A DNA stretch of 21,009 bases from a virus, in the IMG/VR virus record IMGVR_UViG_3300027396_000100, positions 1 through 21,009 of that record. One strand, given 5' to 3'. Shown in pieces: positions 1 through 7,891 of this stretch (its first letter is position 1; each line of letters begins with the position of its first letter). Made by a program: the position numbers and the translations under genes. Under the pieces are notes generated by a model. The model saw only the letters and a program-made list of their open reading frames with translations. It searched no databases and was not told where the DNA came from.

Positions 1-698
1 CGTACTGAATCTGCTTTATTAACATCATTGTTTTCAACCCAACCAATTACTTGCATTGGTTTTCCACAGGCTGTGCACTCTCGTGCTTCTTCTGTGTCTG
101 AAACAACAACATCATCTGTTTGACAGAAAAATACGTTTGCTGCTGTAACTCCTGCTGAAATTCCTTTAAGAACCAATTTGCCATCTACTTTTTCAATTGA
201 AAGAATATTGCATAATTGATTTGCAGGAGAATCTACAAGAGACAATTCTACAAGATCATAATCTTTAATAAATCTTACTGATGTTCCATCGGCTTTATTT
301 ACTTCTGTTTCCGCATCCTTAATTCTTCCACCAATTGAAAAACCAGAAAGTGTGCCGTCTAGAACTTTTTCCCAAGTGTCTTGTGCGCCTTTTGAAATAT
401 ATGCGCTAACCCATACGCCATCATAAAAACTTTTTGTTACTGCATCAAAAAATGTTTCTGGTTTAAATGAAACAACTTTTCCAACCGCAATAGGTTGATG
501 CATTTCACGGATGTTTCCTTTAAATCCATCAAATGCTTTAAGACTCGCTTCTGCTGTGACAACATCTCCTGTTTGGTCTACATTGTTTAATGTAGCAAAT
601 CCAGAAACAGTTCTGTTCTCTTTATTGACCTTGGTAAATGGGACACCAATAGATAGACGGGTGCCGTCACTAGACCAATTAGTTTTTTTAATGTCCAT
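1..698 (-). CDS. Prohead (capsid maturation) serine protease, 3' end outside window
   Basis: The frame is open from an ATG at 698 to the left edge (232 complete codons), so the C-terminus is missing. The protein matches HK97-type prohead proteases (peptidase family U35). After a short N-terminus comes a segment ending GFATLNNVDQTGDVV (33-47), then a catalytic-His candidate in EMHQP (H67), the segment SGFSIGGRI (118-126), and the family hallmark ELSLVDSPAN (151-160), whose S153 is the likely nucleophile. In this family the enzyme cleaves scaffold and capsid protein inside the procapsid. Beyond the protease core there is a CTAC motif (C208, C211) followed by a Trp, resembling half of a zinc ribbon, so the protein may be fused to a scaffold-like or metal-binding tail. 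It follows the portal gene, the normal order, after a 60-bp gap with a possible terminator and promoter. No Shine-Dalgarno sequence is visible, so initiation may be leaderless. The family call is firm; the C-terminal part is unknown. Confidence 0.88.
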   Translation of the reverse strand, partial: MDIKKTNWSSDGTRLSIGVPFTKVNKENRTVSGFATLNNVDQTGDVVTAEASLKAFDGFKGNIREMHQPIAVGKVVSFKPETFFDAVTKSFYDGVWVSAYISKGAQDTWEKVLDGTLSGFSIGGRIKDAETEVNKADGTSVRFIKDYDLVELSLVDSPANQLCNILSIEKVDGKLVLKGISAGVTAANVFFCQTDDVVVSDTEEARECTACGKPMQVIGWVENNDVNKADSV

Positions 699-707
699 AC
701 TAAGTAA

Positions 708-736
708 AGTATAGCAACCAGTAATTAAAAAGGCAA
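708..736 (-). promoter_or_regulatory. Possible sigma70-type promoter for the protease, near-leaderless
   Basis: On the minus strand there is TTGCCT at 736-731 (4/6 to the -35 consensus), a 17-bp spacer, and TATACT at 713-708 (5/6 to the -10 consensus). Transcription would start around 701, leaving only about 3 nt before the protease ATG at 698. This fits the lack of a Shine-Dalgarno sequence. The -35 box overlaps the 3' arm of the hairpin at 731-749. This is pattern matching only. Confidence 0.35.
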
Positions 737-749
737 AGAATAGTCGCCT
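727..749 (-). terminator. Weak intrinsic terminator after the portal gene
   Basis: Read on the minus strand, the arms AGGCGA (749-744) and TTTGCCT (737-731) form a stem of about six pairs including one G-U, with a loop of seven bases. The stem is followed by TTTTT (731-727). It begins ten bases after the portal stop codon. The stem is short, so termination is probably partial. Confidence 0.4.
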
Positions 750-758
750 AAAAAATTA

Positions 759-2351
759 CTATTCTGCCTGCCTTCCATCACCTTTTGCATTTCTGCCCTC
801 CCCAGAAATATCGGGGGAATTAGCCTGTCTATTTTGAGAACGCTGTCTAGTATTACCTGCTTGAGCGGCCTGCTCGGCAGCATCTTGACCCTTTAAATCA
901 ACGACTTCGTCGCCTCCATCAATTGGGATCATACCCTTTCTGATTCTAACTTCATTAGGAGTAATTACCTGCATTCTCAAATATCTTTCATCAATCTTAG
1001 ATTGAGTATCTTCATCTGTAAGGCTTAATTCGTTAAATTTAATTATCAAAGCATCTGTTTTTTCTTCAATAATTGCATTTAATTTCTTTTCAAGCCTCAT
1101 TTGGGCTGGTCTACATACTTGCTCTTTAAATGTTTTATCAGCATCACGAGCAACTGCTAAATTGACACCTTCTGGTGTACCAACCTTATTAATTGGAACA
1201 CGATGTGCTAAAAGCATTTCGTCTCTATTAGCTTTTCTATATTTGTCAAAAGAGCCTTCCTGAGTTCCAGCCTCAATTGGTTCCATCTTAAATTCAACTT
1301 TAGCCTCTGGAGTATCTGCTGGAAGTGGAATATAAAGGGATCTATGGTTCTTTCCTTTTAATCCAACCTGAAAGAACTCTAATAATTTTCTTTCTGATTC
1401 TGGAGAAAGCTTTGCGCCTTTTGCGGTAATAATATATCTTGGCACAGCCTTATTCTCAAAATAATCTAAATTATATTTAGCGGCAAATTCATTTCCAGCA
1501 ACAGAGTTCTGTGCAGCAATAATGTCTGGTATTCCATAATATTGATTTACTGGAGTGTATTTTTTAAGATGAATAATTTCATTAGGTCTATCGCTTCCAC
1601 CTAAAATTGGATTAGGAGTTTCTTGGTCCCCATAGTTTCTAAAGAATACTAACTTTCCATAAAGAAGTTGAACAAAGCCGTCTCTTAATCTACGTACTCG
1701 CATTGTCTTCGCAGGAATATGTCCAATATATCCGATATCTCCACGAACAGTTCTTCCTATTTCTATATAGCCATTTCCAGTAGACTCATAATCAGTCCAA
1801 ACCTTAATAAGAGTTTCTTGAAATGTATCTTCGCTATTACATTGATCTAGCCAGTCTTGCAAATCCGATCTAAGCTTTGAAAGTTTTCTTCTTGCTCTTT
1901 CTAATTGCTTTTCATCTGTAATGCTATCTAATGCGTCATTTGTTTTTCTTGTTTCAATAAACTGCCAACCTAGACCAACAATGTTTGAAGTCTTTGCGTT
2001 GCATGCAGCATAATTATATGTTGATATTTCGTATAGTCTTGATAAATATTCTAAATTATAAACTGGCTCAATAACATCTAGGAAAGCGTATCCAGTGATT
2101 GCTTGGGCCAATAGGCTCTGTTGAGTTTGCGCTCCTTCTTTACCAGTAAAAGCTTTTGAAAGTTCTCTGCTAAGTTTGCGTCTAAAAGCTGGAGACATGC
2201 CAGCAACCTTTTGCAATTCTTCTGCAGACATTTTAAATTCATCAGATGTAACTTCATCTTGAGACTTTGAAAATCTAACCATATCAGCATATGTGCTTAC
2301 ACGTACATCATTGTCTTGAAATACTGGATCTTCTTCGTATTGAACTTTCAT
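759..2351 (-). CDS. Phage portal protein (HK97/PBSX-like, Phage_portal family)
   Basis: The 530-residue protein has the length and layout of PF04860-type portals, the dodecameric ring at the unique capsid vertex through which DNA is packaged and to which the tail attaches. Recognisable segments are the region around 94-130 (VIEPVYNLEYLSRLYEIS onward), TGNGYIEIGR at 191-200, the conserved HLKKYTPVNQYYGIPDII block at 261-278, NLDYFENKAVPRYII at 294-308, and HRVPINKVG at 383-391. The last 45 residues are Gln/Asn/Gly-rich and probably disordered. The ATG at 2351 shares its A with the stop codon of the upstream small gene (TAATG), so translation is probably coupled. A purine-rich AGGTCAGGAA lies just upstream. 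The prohead protease follows, confirming the start of the head module. A terminase is not visible in this window. Confidence 0.93.
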   Translation of the reverse strand: MKVQYEEDPVFQDNDVRVSTYADMVRFSKSQDEVTSDEFKMSAEELQKVAGMSPAFRRKLSRELSKAFTGKEGAQTQQSLLAQAITGYAFLDVIEPVYNLEYLSRLYEISTYNYAACNAKTSNIVGLGWQFIETRKTNDALDSITDEKQLERARRKLSKLRSDLQDWLDQCNSEDTFQETLIKVWTDYESTGNGYIEIGRTVRGDIGYIGHIPAKTMRVRRLRDGFVQLLYGKLVFFRNYGDQETPNPILGGSDRPNEIIHLKKYTPVNQYYGIPDIIAAQNSVAGNEFAAKYNLDYFENKAVPRYIITAKGAKLSPESERKLLEFFQVGLKGKNHRSLYIPLPADTPEAKVEFKMEPIEAGTQEGSFDKYRKANRDEMLLAHRVPINKVGTPEGVNLAVARDADKTFKEQVCRPAQMRLEKKLNAIIEEKTDALIIKFNELSLTDEDTQSKIDERYLRMQVITPNEVRIRKGMIPIDGGDEVVDLKGQDAAEQAAQAGNTRQRSQNRQANSPDISGEGRNAKGDGRQAE

Positions 2352-2680
2352 TATTTGTTTTTCCTGACCTCATCTTTGTATACGCCAATATCTAAAGGGT
2401 CTGGCGTTAAACCCCATTCTAATCTTTGCTTTTGATATTCAAACTCTTCGTCATCAATTTTTCGTCTGCCTGACAAAAATAGCGGACGGCCTTCATAAAT
2501 GCCATAAGACCTAACTTCCCTTGCCAGAGCATCCATTCTAGACTTATTGCCTTTCATTGATGTAACTGACAAAAAATTGCCATCGTCGTCGCCAATCCAT
2601 CTTCCGTCTGGCATTTCCCAGACATAGATTCCAAGAGTGGTCTCTTCGATTATCTGCTTGTTTATACCTTTGATTTCCAT
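2351..2680 (-). CDS. Small conserved-looking protein immediately upstream of portal, function unknown
   Basis: This 109-residue soluble protein is rich in charged residues, with no signal peptide or membrane segment. The first half looks like a small beta domain with alternating aromatic and Gly/Asp residues (YVWEMPDGRWIGDDDGNFL, 19-37). The second half is helical with many Arg, Lys and Glu. Its stop codon overlaps the portal start by one base, so the two are probably co-translated. Its place suggests a head, packaging or connector accessory protein, but I see no small-terminase helix-turn-helix and no family motif. The ATG at 2680 has no Shine-Dalgarno sequence; instead a -10-like TAAAAT sits seven bases upstream, fitting a leaderless start. 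Confidence 0.75.
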   Translation of the reverse strand: MEIKGINKQIIEETTLGIYVWEMPDGRWIGDDDGNFLSVTSMKGNKSRMDALAREVRSYGIYEGRPLFLSGRRKIDDEEFEYQKQRLEWGLTPDPLDIGVYKDEVRKNK

Positions 2681-2686
2681 TACTTC

Positions 2687-2715
2687 ATTTTACCATTTTG
2701 ATGTGTATAAGTCCA
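2687..2715 (-). promoter_or_regulatory. Possible leaderless promoter of the head operon
   Basis: On the minus strand there is TGGACT (2715-2710, 4/6 to -35), a 17-bp spacer and TAAAAT (2692-2687, 5/6 to -10). The start-codon A at 2680 lies seven bases after the -10 box, the usual position of a transcription start. This would start the transcript on the ATG of the 109-residue gene. A perfect TTGACA also lies further upstream (2726-2721) inside a palindrome, but no good -10 box stands at the right distance from it. Confidence 0.35.
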
Positions 2716-2716
2716 G

Positions 2717-2741
2717 ATTTTGTCAACTAGTTTGACAAAAT
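2717..2741. repeat. AT-rich perfect inverted repeat between tail and head modules
   Basis: Two 10-base arms (ATTTTGTCAA and TTGACAAAAT on the minus strand) flank a five-base centre ACTAG. The repeat begins on the last base of the stop codon of the LamG protein gene and ends just before the putative head promoter. Only two of ten pairs are G-C, and neither orientation has a U-tract after the stem, so an operator or processing site is as likely as a terminator. Each arm contains a TTGACA. Confidence 0.6.
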
Positions 2742-4477
2742 TATGCACTGGATACTATTAAATAGTCTTGATTATAGGTTGTTACTCCAGATTCTGTCAG
2801 GCCCAGTGACGAATCTGAAACAGAAATAGAGGGTTTGCCACAATATGTATCGTAATGGAAGGCAACATCTCCTGGAACAAACTGGTATTGGTATAAACCT
2901 ATATTTTGATAATTACATACGGGGCCATAATTTGTATTAGATAAGTAATTAAACTGTAATACATTTTGTGCTGGTGAACTTAAAACAAGCACTACGTGAT
3001 GTGGCTCATTTAATACAAATTTAGATTTAATATTAGTAACAGAGGTGACATCCTCTTCATTTATGTAAACCTTGGATATATTGGATTTTATTGCTGTGTT
3101 TCCAGCCCATCCAAATTTAGACTCTGGATCTGGACAATAAAAAACCATATTGTCAGCAAGGCTGGTCGGGGTAAACATAAACTCTACAGTGCTTATGTCC
3201 AAATCTATATCTACCTTAAATCCTCCTGTGCCACAAGTTTTTAAACCAACATTTGGATGTCTAATTAAAACTGGATAACTAAAATTGGCAGCATCATATT
3301 CTTTTTCTGATGTAGCGTAGTATCCATAATTATGTGCATATAATTCTTTTTTAGAATAAAACAAAACTCTAAATAATGAGAGTCTTGGAAAATCAATTTC
3401 AGAATCATCGGTTGTCATTGTGATTCTAATATATACCAAGCTATCTCCAGTATAGTTTTCTTTATTAAATTGTGGAAGGGAAGATCCGTTTATACATTGT
3501 ACCCATGTTGTATTGTCTATGGATGATTCCACAGTTATATTCTTATCCCCCTTCCACTCTATTTTTGAACTAATAATTGGGGTTGAAGTTGGAACGTTAA
3601 ATACGTCATTAATTATAAATGTTTTTGGACCTGTAGATTTTTTAAATGAAATATATTTATTTACTTCATCATAGTATGTATTTTCATCTATAAAAGATTG
3701 CCATTGCACGTCTTTGTTGTATTGATATATAAAAACTGGTGCAATATTTTGGCCATGTAAACCTAATAAAATGCCATTGTCTGGAGCAACAATATGTATG
3801 GGCTGTGTATGATCTAGGCCAGAGTTAAAATGTTCTGCTATTTGTTCTGCAGAAAGCTTATATCTATAAATGGCTGGGGCATCTATTAAAAAATAGTCCT
3901 GAGCATCATTGGTTGGACCGCAAGCAATTGACAAAGTATTATTGGTAAATTTAAAAGACTCAAGCAAACGGGATGTGGCTAATGAACCATCTACATATAT
4001 AGACATAGAATTAGTTCCGTAGCAGGCAACAATATGCATTGCTTTTTCTGCAAATGATAGCTTATAAATTAAAGATTGAGAGTTTACTTTAAAAATAATG
4101 TTTCCATTAAAATAAAATAGCCCTATGTTGTTGGTAGAGTCTGCAAATATAGGTGTCATTGAACCAGATGATATATTTTGCTTTAGCCAGATTTCTAAAG
4201 AAAAGCTATTGTCTGAATAGTCTGAAGTAGCAAAACCACCTTTGCCTACTTCTTTATAAAAATTTTTTGTTACTGGACAAGTCACATAACTAGTATTAGT
4301 TATTTTAGTTGCGTTACTTCCTCCATATACTAAAGGCATTATGTTTCCAGAAAATGTTCCTACATAAGATCCATTATTTCCAGAACCAGAAATGTCAATT
4401 GTATTAGAAAATATAGACTCGTCCAAAGGCCAGAAAGCCATGGGGTTGTCTTTAATTACATTAAGATGATATGACAT
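2741..4477 (-). CDS. LamG/concanavalin-like tail fibre protein
   Basis: In this 578-residue protein, residues about 12-218 match a Laminin_G_3 (concanavalin A-like) domain: AFWPLDE near 14-20, SFSLEIWL at 91-98, HIVACYGTN at 148-156, SIYVDG at 159-164, and the closing IYRYKLSAEQIAEHF at 203-217. A middle beta-rich region (230-390) is followed by a second possible jelly-roll (about 420-560, with EFMFTPTSL and HHVVLVLSSPA). Such domains bind carbohydrates, so the natural role is host-glycan recognition at the fibre tip. It is the last gene of the fibre region and sits nine bases after the 763-residue FN3/PASTA protein, with GGAGAG before its ATG. The first domain is well supported; the second is inferred. 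Confidence 0.8.
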   Translation of the reverse strand: MSYHLNVIKDNPMAFWPLDESIFSNTIDISGSGNNGSYVGTFSGNIMPLVYGGSNATKITNTSYVTCPVTKNFYKEVGKGGFATSDYSDNSFSLEIWLKQNISSGSMTPIFADSTNNIGLFYFNGNIIFKVNSQSLIYKLSFAEKAMHIVACYGTNSMSIYVDGSLATSRLLESFKFTNNTLSIACGPTNDAQDYFLIDAPAIYRYKLSAEQIAEHFNSGLDHTQPIHIVAPDNGILLGLHGQNIAPVFIYQYNKDVQWQSFIDENTYYDEVNKYISFKKSTGPKTFIINDVFNVPTSTPIISSKIEWKGDKNITVESSIDNTTWVQCINGSSLPQFNKENYTGDSLVYIRITMTTDDSEIDFPRLSLFRVLFYSKKELYAHNYGYYATSEKEYDAANFSYPVLIRHPNVGLKTCGTGGFKVDIDLDISTVEFMFTPTSLADNMVFYCPDPESKFGWAGNTAIKSNISKVYINEEDVTSVTNIKSKFVLNEPHHVVLVLSSPAQNVLQFNYLSNTNYGPVCNYQNIGLYQYQFVPGDVAFHYDTYCGKPSISVSDSSLGLTESGVTTYNQDYLIVSSA

Positions 4478-4486
4478 TGCTCTCCA

Positions 4487-6778
4487 TTATATCGTAACCT
4501 GAACAATTGAGGCAAGTAGGGAGTTACCGTAATCTGGGTTCCAACCATATCCAACCAAATTATATGTACCAGAAGCAATATTTGTTATATCATAAGAGCC
4601 AGAAACATTATTAGTAGATTGGTCATATCCAAATTTTTGTTCAATGGCGTTTGACACAGAACCTCCACCTGTTGTTTGTAATATTAATGAAATTGCCGAA
4701 GTATTTGATCCTTTTGTTGCTGTAAAGTTTATATTGTTTCCACTTTTTGTTGTAGAATTAATTACCATACTTGATGGAGCTGCTGCAAATACTGTAGATA
4801 TTACTTCGCTTGTTTTAGAATTAGCAGAATATTCATTATTGTTGTTGCCAAATATTTGTATATAATAGTTAGTTCCAGCAGTTAATCCAGTTAAAGATGT
4901 AGACTCTGTTGACACAATTTTTGTAGTTACATATGCAGATGTTCCTGGTTTATATATACCAATAAAATAAAATGGTGAGTCTCCTCCAAACCATTGCATA
5001 TTTAATTGCGTAGACTGTCTTCCATTAACTGAAGCAGTAGTAACTGTAGAAGGTTGTAGAAGATCTTTGATGGGACCATATGCGTTGTCTGCAGAAACAA
5101 ACGAGCTTGTACCAGCAGCATTTGTAGCAGAAACTTTTAGTCTTATAGATCTAGAAATTGCAGAAGAATTTGCAGTGTAATTTACCGATGTTCCATTAAA
5201 AAAATTGTTTCCATTTGTATCATACCATTGGTATGCATAAGATGTAGGACTGTCGGTCCAAGAACCTACTTTTGCTTTAAAGACAGAACCTACATACAAA
5301 TTGTCATAAGTAATGGAAGGCTTAACTGTATTTGTTGGTGTTGATATAGTACCTGTATAATCTGAATAGCTAATTGTAATTTCTGTATTGACAAGAGCTG
5401 CCGTTCCAGAAACTGGATTTTGTGCATAAATTTGTTGATATGTTTTGTTTGGATCAGATGTTGTTATTTGAGTTATATTTGAATATCCAGCCTGTTGTAG
5501 TCTTGTAACCGCTTCAGATAAGGTAAGTCCAATAACATTTGGTACCGTTCCATATGATGGTGCTGAAAGATATTGTGTAAAGTCTAATCTAACTGTTCCT
5601 CCGCCAGCCAAATTTGCTCCAGCAGTAGGAGATTGTGCTGTAACATATCCTCCAGGATAGTCTAAATAAAACTGGTTATTTGAGGCTGAAATTGTTCCGT
5701 CTCCATAAACATAGCCAGATGCAGTTATAATTGCTTTTGCAGCATTTACAGAAATACCAATTAATTCTGGGACAATTTGAGTAGTAGAAATATTTTGACT
5801 AGCAGTTGCAATACCATTTCCAATTGCATTTACTGCTCTTAATGCTACTTGATAAGATGTACCTGGAGTTAAATTTGAAACTGTAATAGGTCCAGTATTT
5901 GTAAAATCATTTGTCCAAGTAACACCATTATTAAGAGAATGTTGATATCTTATAATTTGAGATCCGCCATCGCTTGCTGGTGGAGTAAGATCTATTCTAA
6001 AAGATGTATTGGTAATAAATGATACTGTAAAAGATGGAGTTCCTGGAACAACTGCTGTTCCGCCTCCTCCTGATGCAACGGGCGCTTTTGTAACTCCAGA
6101 TGAAGATGCAGAATTTCCTTTTGCATTTACTGCTCTTATATAAAATGTATAGTTAACATTATTTGTTAAACCAGAAACAGTAAATGTATTGTTTACTGGT
6201 AAATTAATATTTATCCAAGTTGCACCATTTGTTATACTATACTCATATCTTAAAATTGGAGACCCACCATTACTTGGAGTCAAAAAGGTTAGTGTAACAG
6301 CAGAATCTGTAGATGTAGCATTAGACCATAGTGGGGCATTTGGAACCGTGCTTGTATCAATTGGCGTAGATGTATAGAGAATAACATCAAGCCTCACGCT
6401 TGAACCAAATGCCAGTAGTGTTCCAGAAGATGCTGAAGGTGCAGGTGCTTGAGCTGAAACATATCCTCCCTGAGAAAGATATTGTTGAAAACCAATGCTG
6501 TTAGAATAAATATAATTTGGATCAGGAGTAAATCCAGCATTTCTTAACAATAATGATGCTGTGTCATAATTTAAACCAACTAAAGAAGGGACATAGCCAA
6601 GTAATTGTCCAGTTCCACTTGAAACTTTAATTGTAGATCTTGAAATTGCGGTGTGGGCATTTTTAGAATTTAAATTTCGAAAACCATAGGAACTTATATA
6701 ATTTGTGTTCCAATTAAATATATTTTTTGCTTTTATGTTTAAAGTATTTATTACATTTCCATACTGTTTGTATGCCAT
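4487..6778 (-). CDS. Multi-domain fibre protein with FN3, PASTA and Ig-like domains
   Basis: The 763-residue protein is a string of small beta domains. In order: a short N-terminus; PASTA-like 62-135 (VPSLVGLNYDTASLLL); fibronectin type III 145-233 (YTFYIRAVNAKGNS) and 244-333 (YQVALRAVNAIGNG), joined by a Gly linker at 237-240; PASTA-like 336-402 (VPELIGISVNAAKAII) and 411-472 (VPNVIGLTLSEAVTRL); an Ig-like domain about 485-575 (YAYQWYDTNG); a third FN3-like domain about 577-665; and a C-terminal beta domain. FN3 domains are common spacers on phage tails. PASTA domains in bacterial kinases and penicillin-binding proteins bind peptidoglycan fragments, so wall contact is a reasonable inference. 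There is no catalytic motif. AAGGTG precedes the ATG. It lies between a small beta protein and the LamG protein. Confidence 0.85.
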   Translation of the reverse strand: MAYKQYGNVINTLNIKAKNIFNWNTNYISSYGFRNLNSKNAHTAISRSTIKVSSGTGQLLGYVPSLVGLNYDTASLLLRNAGFTPDPNYIYSNSIGFQQYLSQGGYVSAQAPAPSASSGTLLAFGSSVRLDVILYTSTPIDTSTVPNAPLWSNATSTDSAVTLTFLTPSNGGSPILRYEYSITNGATWININLPVNNTFTVSGLTNNVNYTFYIRAVNAKGNSASSSGVTKAPVASGGGGTAVVPGTPSFTVSFITNTSFRIDLTPPASDGGSQIIRYQHSLNNGVTWTNDFTNTGPITVSNLTPGTSYQVALRAVNAIGNGIATASQNISTTQIVPELIGISVNAAKAIITASGYVYGDGTISASNNQFYLDYPGGYVTAQSPTAGANLAGGGTVRLDFTQYLSAPSYGTVPNVIGLTLSEAVTRLQQAGYSNITQITTSDPNKTYQQIYAQNPVSGTAALVNTEITISYSDYTGTISTPTNTVKPSITYDNLYVGSVFKAKVGSWTDSPTSYAYQWYDTNGNNFFNGTSVNYTANSSAISRSIRLKVSATNAAGTSSFVSADNAYGPIKDLLQPSTVTTASVNGRQSTQLNMQWFGGDSPFYFIGIYKPGTSAYVTTKIVSTESTSLTGLTAGTNYYIQIFGNNNNEYSANSKTSEVISTVFAAAPSSMVINSTTKSGNNINFTATKGSNTSAISLILQTTGGGSVSNAIEQKFGYDQSTNNVSGSYDITNIASGTYNLVGYGWNPDYGNSLLASIVQVTI

Positions 6779-6794
6779 TGCATATCACCTTAAA

Positions 6795-7154
6795 CTATGC
6801 CGTCTCAACAGGATTGAATATTTCTACTCCAGAGATAATAAAGTTAAGTCCGTTTGCCACATTAGCGTGAGCATAAATAGCTTCTCCAGGATATACAACC
6901 TGGTTTAGATCAATAGTTAACACTGTGTTTGCGTCTACCTGAACATCTCCAAAAATTTTATATTGTTCTTTAAGAACTTGTCCAGAGGGAACAAGATACA
7001 TAGAGAAAGTTAGAAGTCCATTAAAAATATTAGCAACCAATAACTGTTTCATTATTGATTTTTGATCAAATGTATAAATATTTTGTGGTGTTGTAGTTAG
7101 AGTTGTTGGGTTTCCAAATCTTTGTGGGGCATAATATTCATATGTTATTGGCAT
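6795..7154 (-). CDS. Small beta-sandwich tail protein (paralogue of the gene at 11075-11392)
   Basis: This 119-residue protein has mostly beta-strand character and no Cys, signal or membrane segment. Its C-terminal half aligns with the 105-residue protein encoded at 11075-11392: DLNQVVYPGEAIYAHA and FIISGVEI here against DFKQVLNTAETITVQA and YFVSGVKV there. The pattern suggests a small jelly-roll that sits on a fibre or forms a trimeric ring. A strong AGGAG lies before the ATG. It is 8 bases from the LamG-like gene upstream and 16 bases from the FN3/PASTA gene downstream. Its role as a fibre accessory protein is inferred from context. Confidence 0.72.
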   Translation of the reverse strand: MPITYEYYAPQRFGNPTTLTTTPQNIYTFDQKSIMKQLLVANIFNGLLTFSMYLVPSGQVLKEQYKIFGDVQVDANTVLTIDLNQVVYPGEAIYAHANVANGLNFIISGVEIFNPVETA

Positions 7155-7162
7155 TATGTCTC

Positions 7163-7891
7163 CTAGCTACCGTAAGTAATTGACCACTTTGACATTAAAT
7201 CACGTTCAACGCTATTAATTTCAGATGCAGTCAAAACTCTGTTATAAATTAAAAGTTCTCCTATTGCAAAGTTTCCAAATGAGGACAAATATTTTCCAAG
7301 GGACTGTCCAGACATTCCAGAAATTAATCCAGAAGATGCTCCAAGTCCTTCGTCTGCGGTATTTCTTCTAATTCTTCTTTCAAATGTTGAAGAATCAAAT
7401 GTTACTAAATAAAGCTCTGGAACACCAGCATTTACTACATTGACAATTGCATTTTGGTCATCATTTCCAAGACCAAATTTATATGTGTTAGAAGAAACAT
7501 ATCCAAGTATTAGATTATTTCTAGTTCCTGTTCCTTGACCACCAATTACATATTGGTTTGCTGATCCAGCAGTTTTTGTAGCAACGTATGCTATTGTAAA
7601 AGATGATCCAGATATATAACCAAGAGTTTGATCTGAAAATGGCATATTAAATGCTGTTCCGTCAAAGTATACAGCACCTAAACCATTAATTCCTGTAGGT
7701 AAAAATGTTGGTTGTTGCGCTGCTGTATTTTGAACAAAATTTCTTCCATTAATTGTTTTGTCTTTCCATAAAGAAACTTTATTATTTCCATCTCTTGTTA
7801 CTGTTCCAGGTAAGGCTGCGTCTACCCAAAGTTGTAGTCCATTTTGTGTAAAACGATTTCTTCTAAATATAGAACGATGATTAACAAACAT
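7163..7891 (-). CDS. Concanavalin/LamG-like fibre tip protein
   Basis: The 242-residue protein begins with a short basic N-terminus (RSIFRRNRF) and continues into a single jelly-roll domain with the usual landmarks: LQLWVDAALPGTV (19-31), VSLWKDKTINGRNF (39-52), LGAVYFDGT (71-79), SFTIAYVATK (96-105) and the closing IGELLIYNRVLTASEINSVE at about 209-228. Proteins of this kind are frequent in phage tail regions and probably bind glycans. The ATG shares its A with the stop codon of the chaperone-like gene upstream (TAATG), which suggests that the upstream protein serves this one. It is distinct in sequence from the LamG protein at 2741-4477. Confidence 0.8.
   Translation of the reverse strand: MFVNHRSIFRRNRFTQNGLQLWVDAALPGTVTRDGNNKVSLWKDKTINGRNFVQNTAAQQPTFLPTGINGLGAVYFDGTAFNMPFSDQTLGYISGSSFTIAYVATKTAGSANQYVIGGQGTGTRNNLILGYVSSNTYKFGLGNDDQNAIVNVVNAGVPELYLVTFDSSTFERRIRRNTADEGLGASSGLISGMSGQSLGKYLSSFGNFAIGELLIYNRVLTASEINSVERDLMSKWSITYGS

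Noticed and set aside
511-714. 67-residue open frame on the plus strand
   Set aside because: It is antisense to the prohead protease, whose catalytic motifs are clear in the minus-strand frame.
759-2351. T4-like gp20 portal
   Set aside because: Motifs such as HLKKYTP...YYGIPD and the length match the HK97/PBSX portal type.
2351-2680. Small terminase subunit
   Set aside because: Only the position suggests it; there is no helix-turn-helix and the N-terminal half looks beta-rich.
2717-2741. Intrinsic terminator
   Set aside because: The stem is AT-rich and no U-tract follows in either direction; it is reported as an inverted repeat of unknown role.
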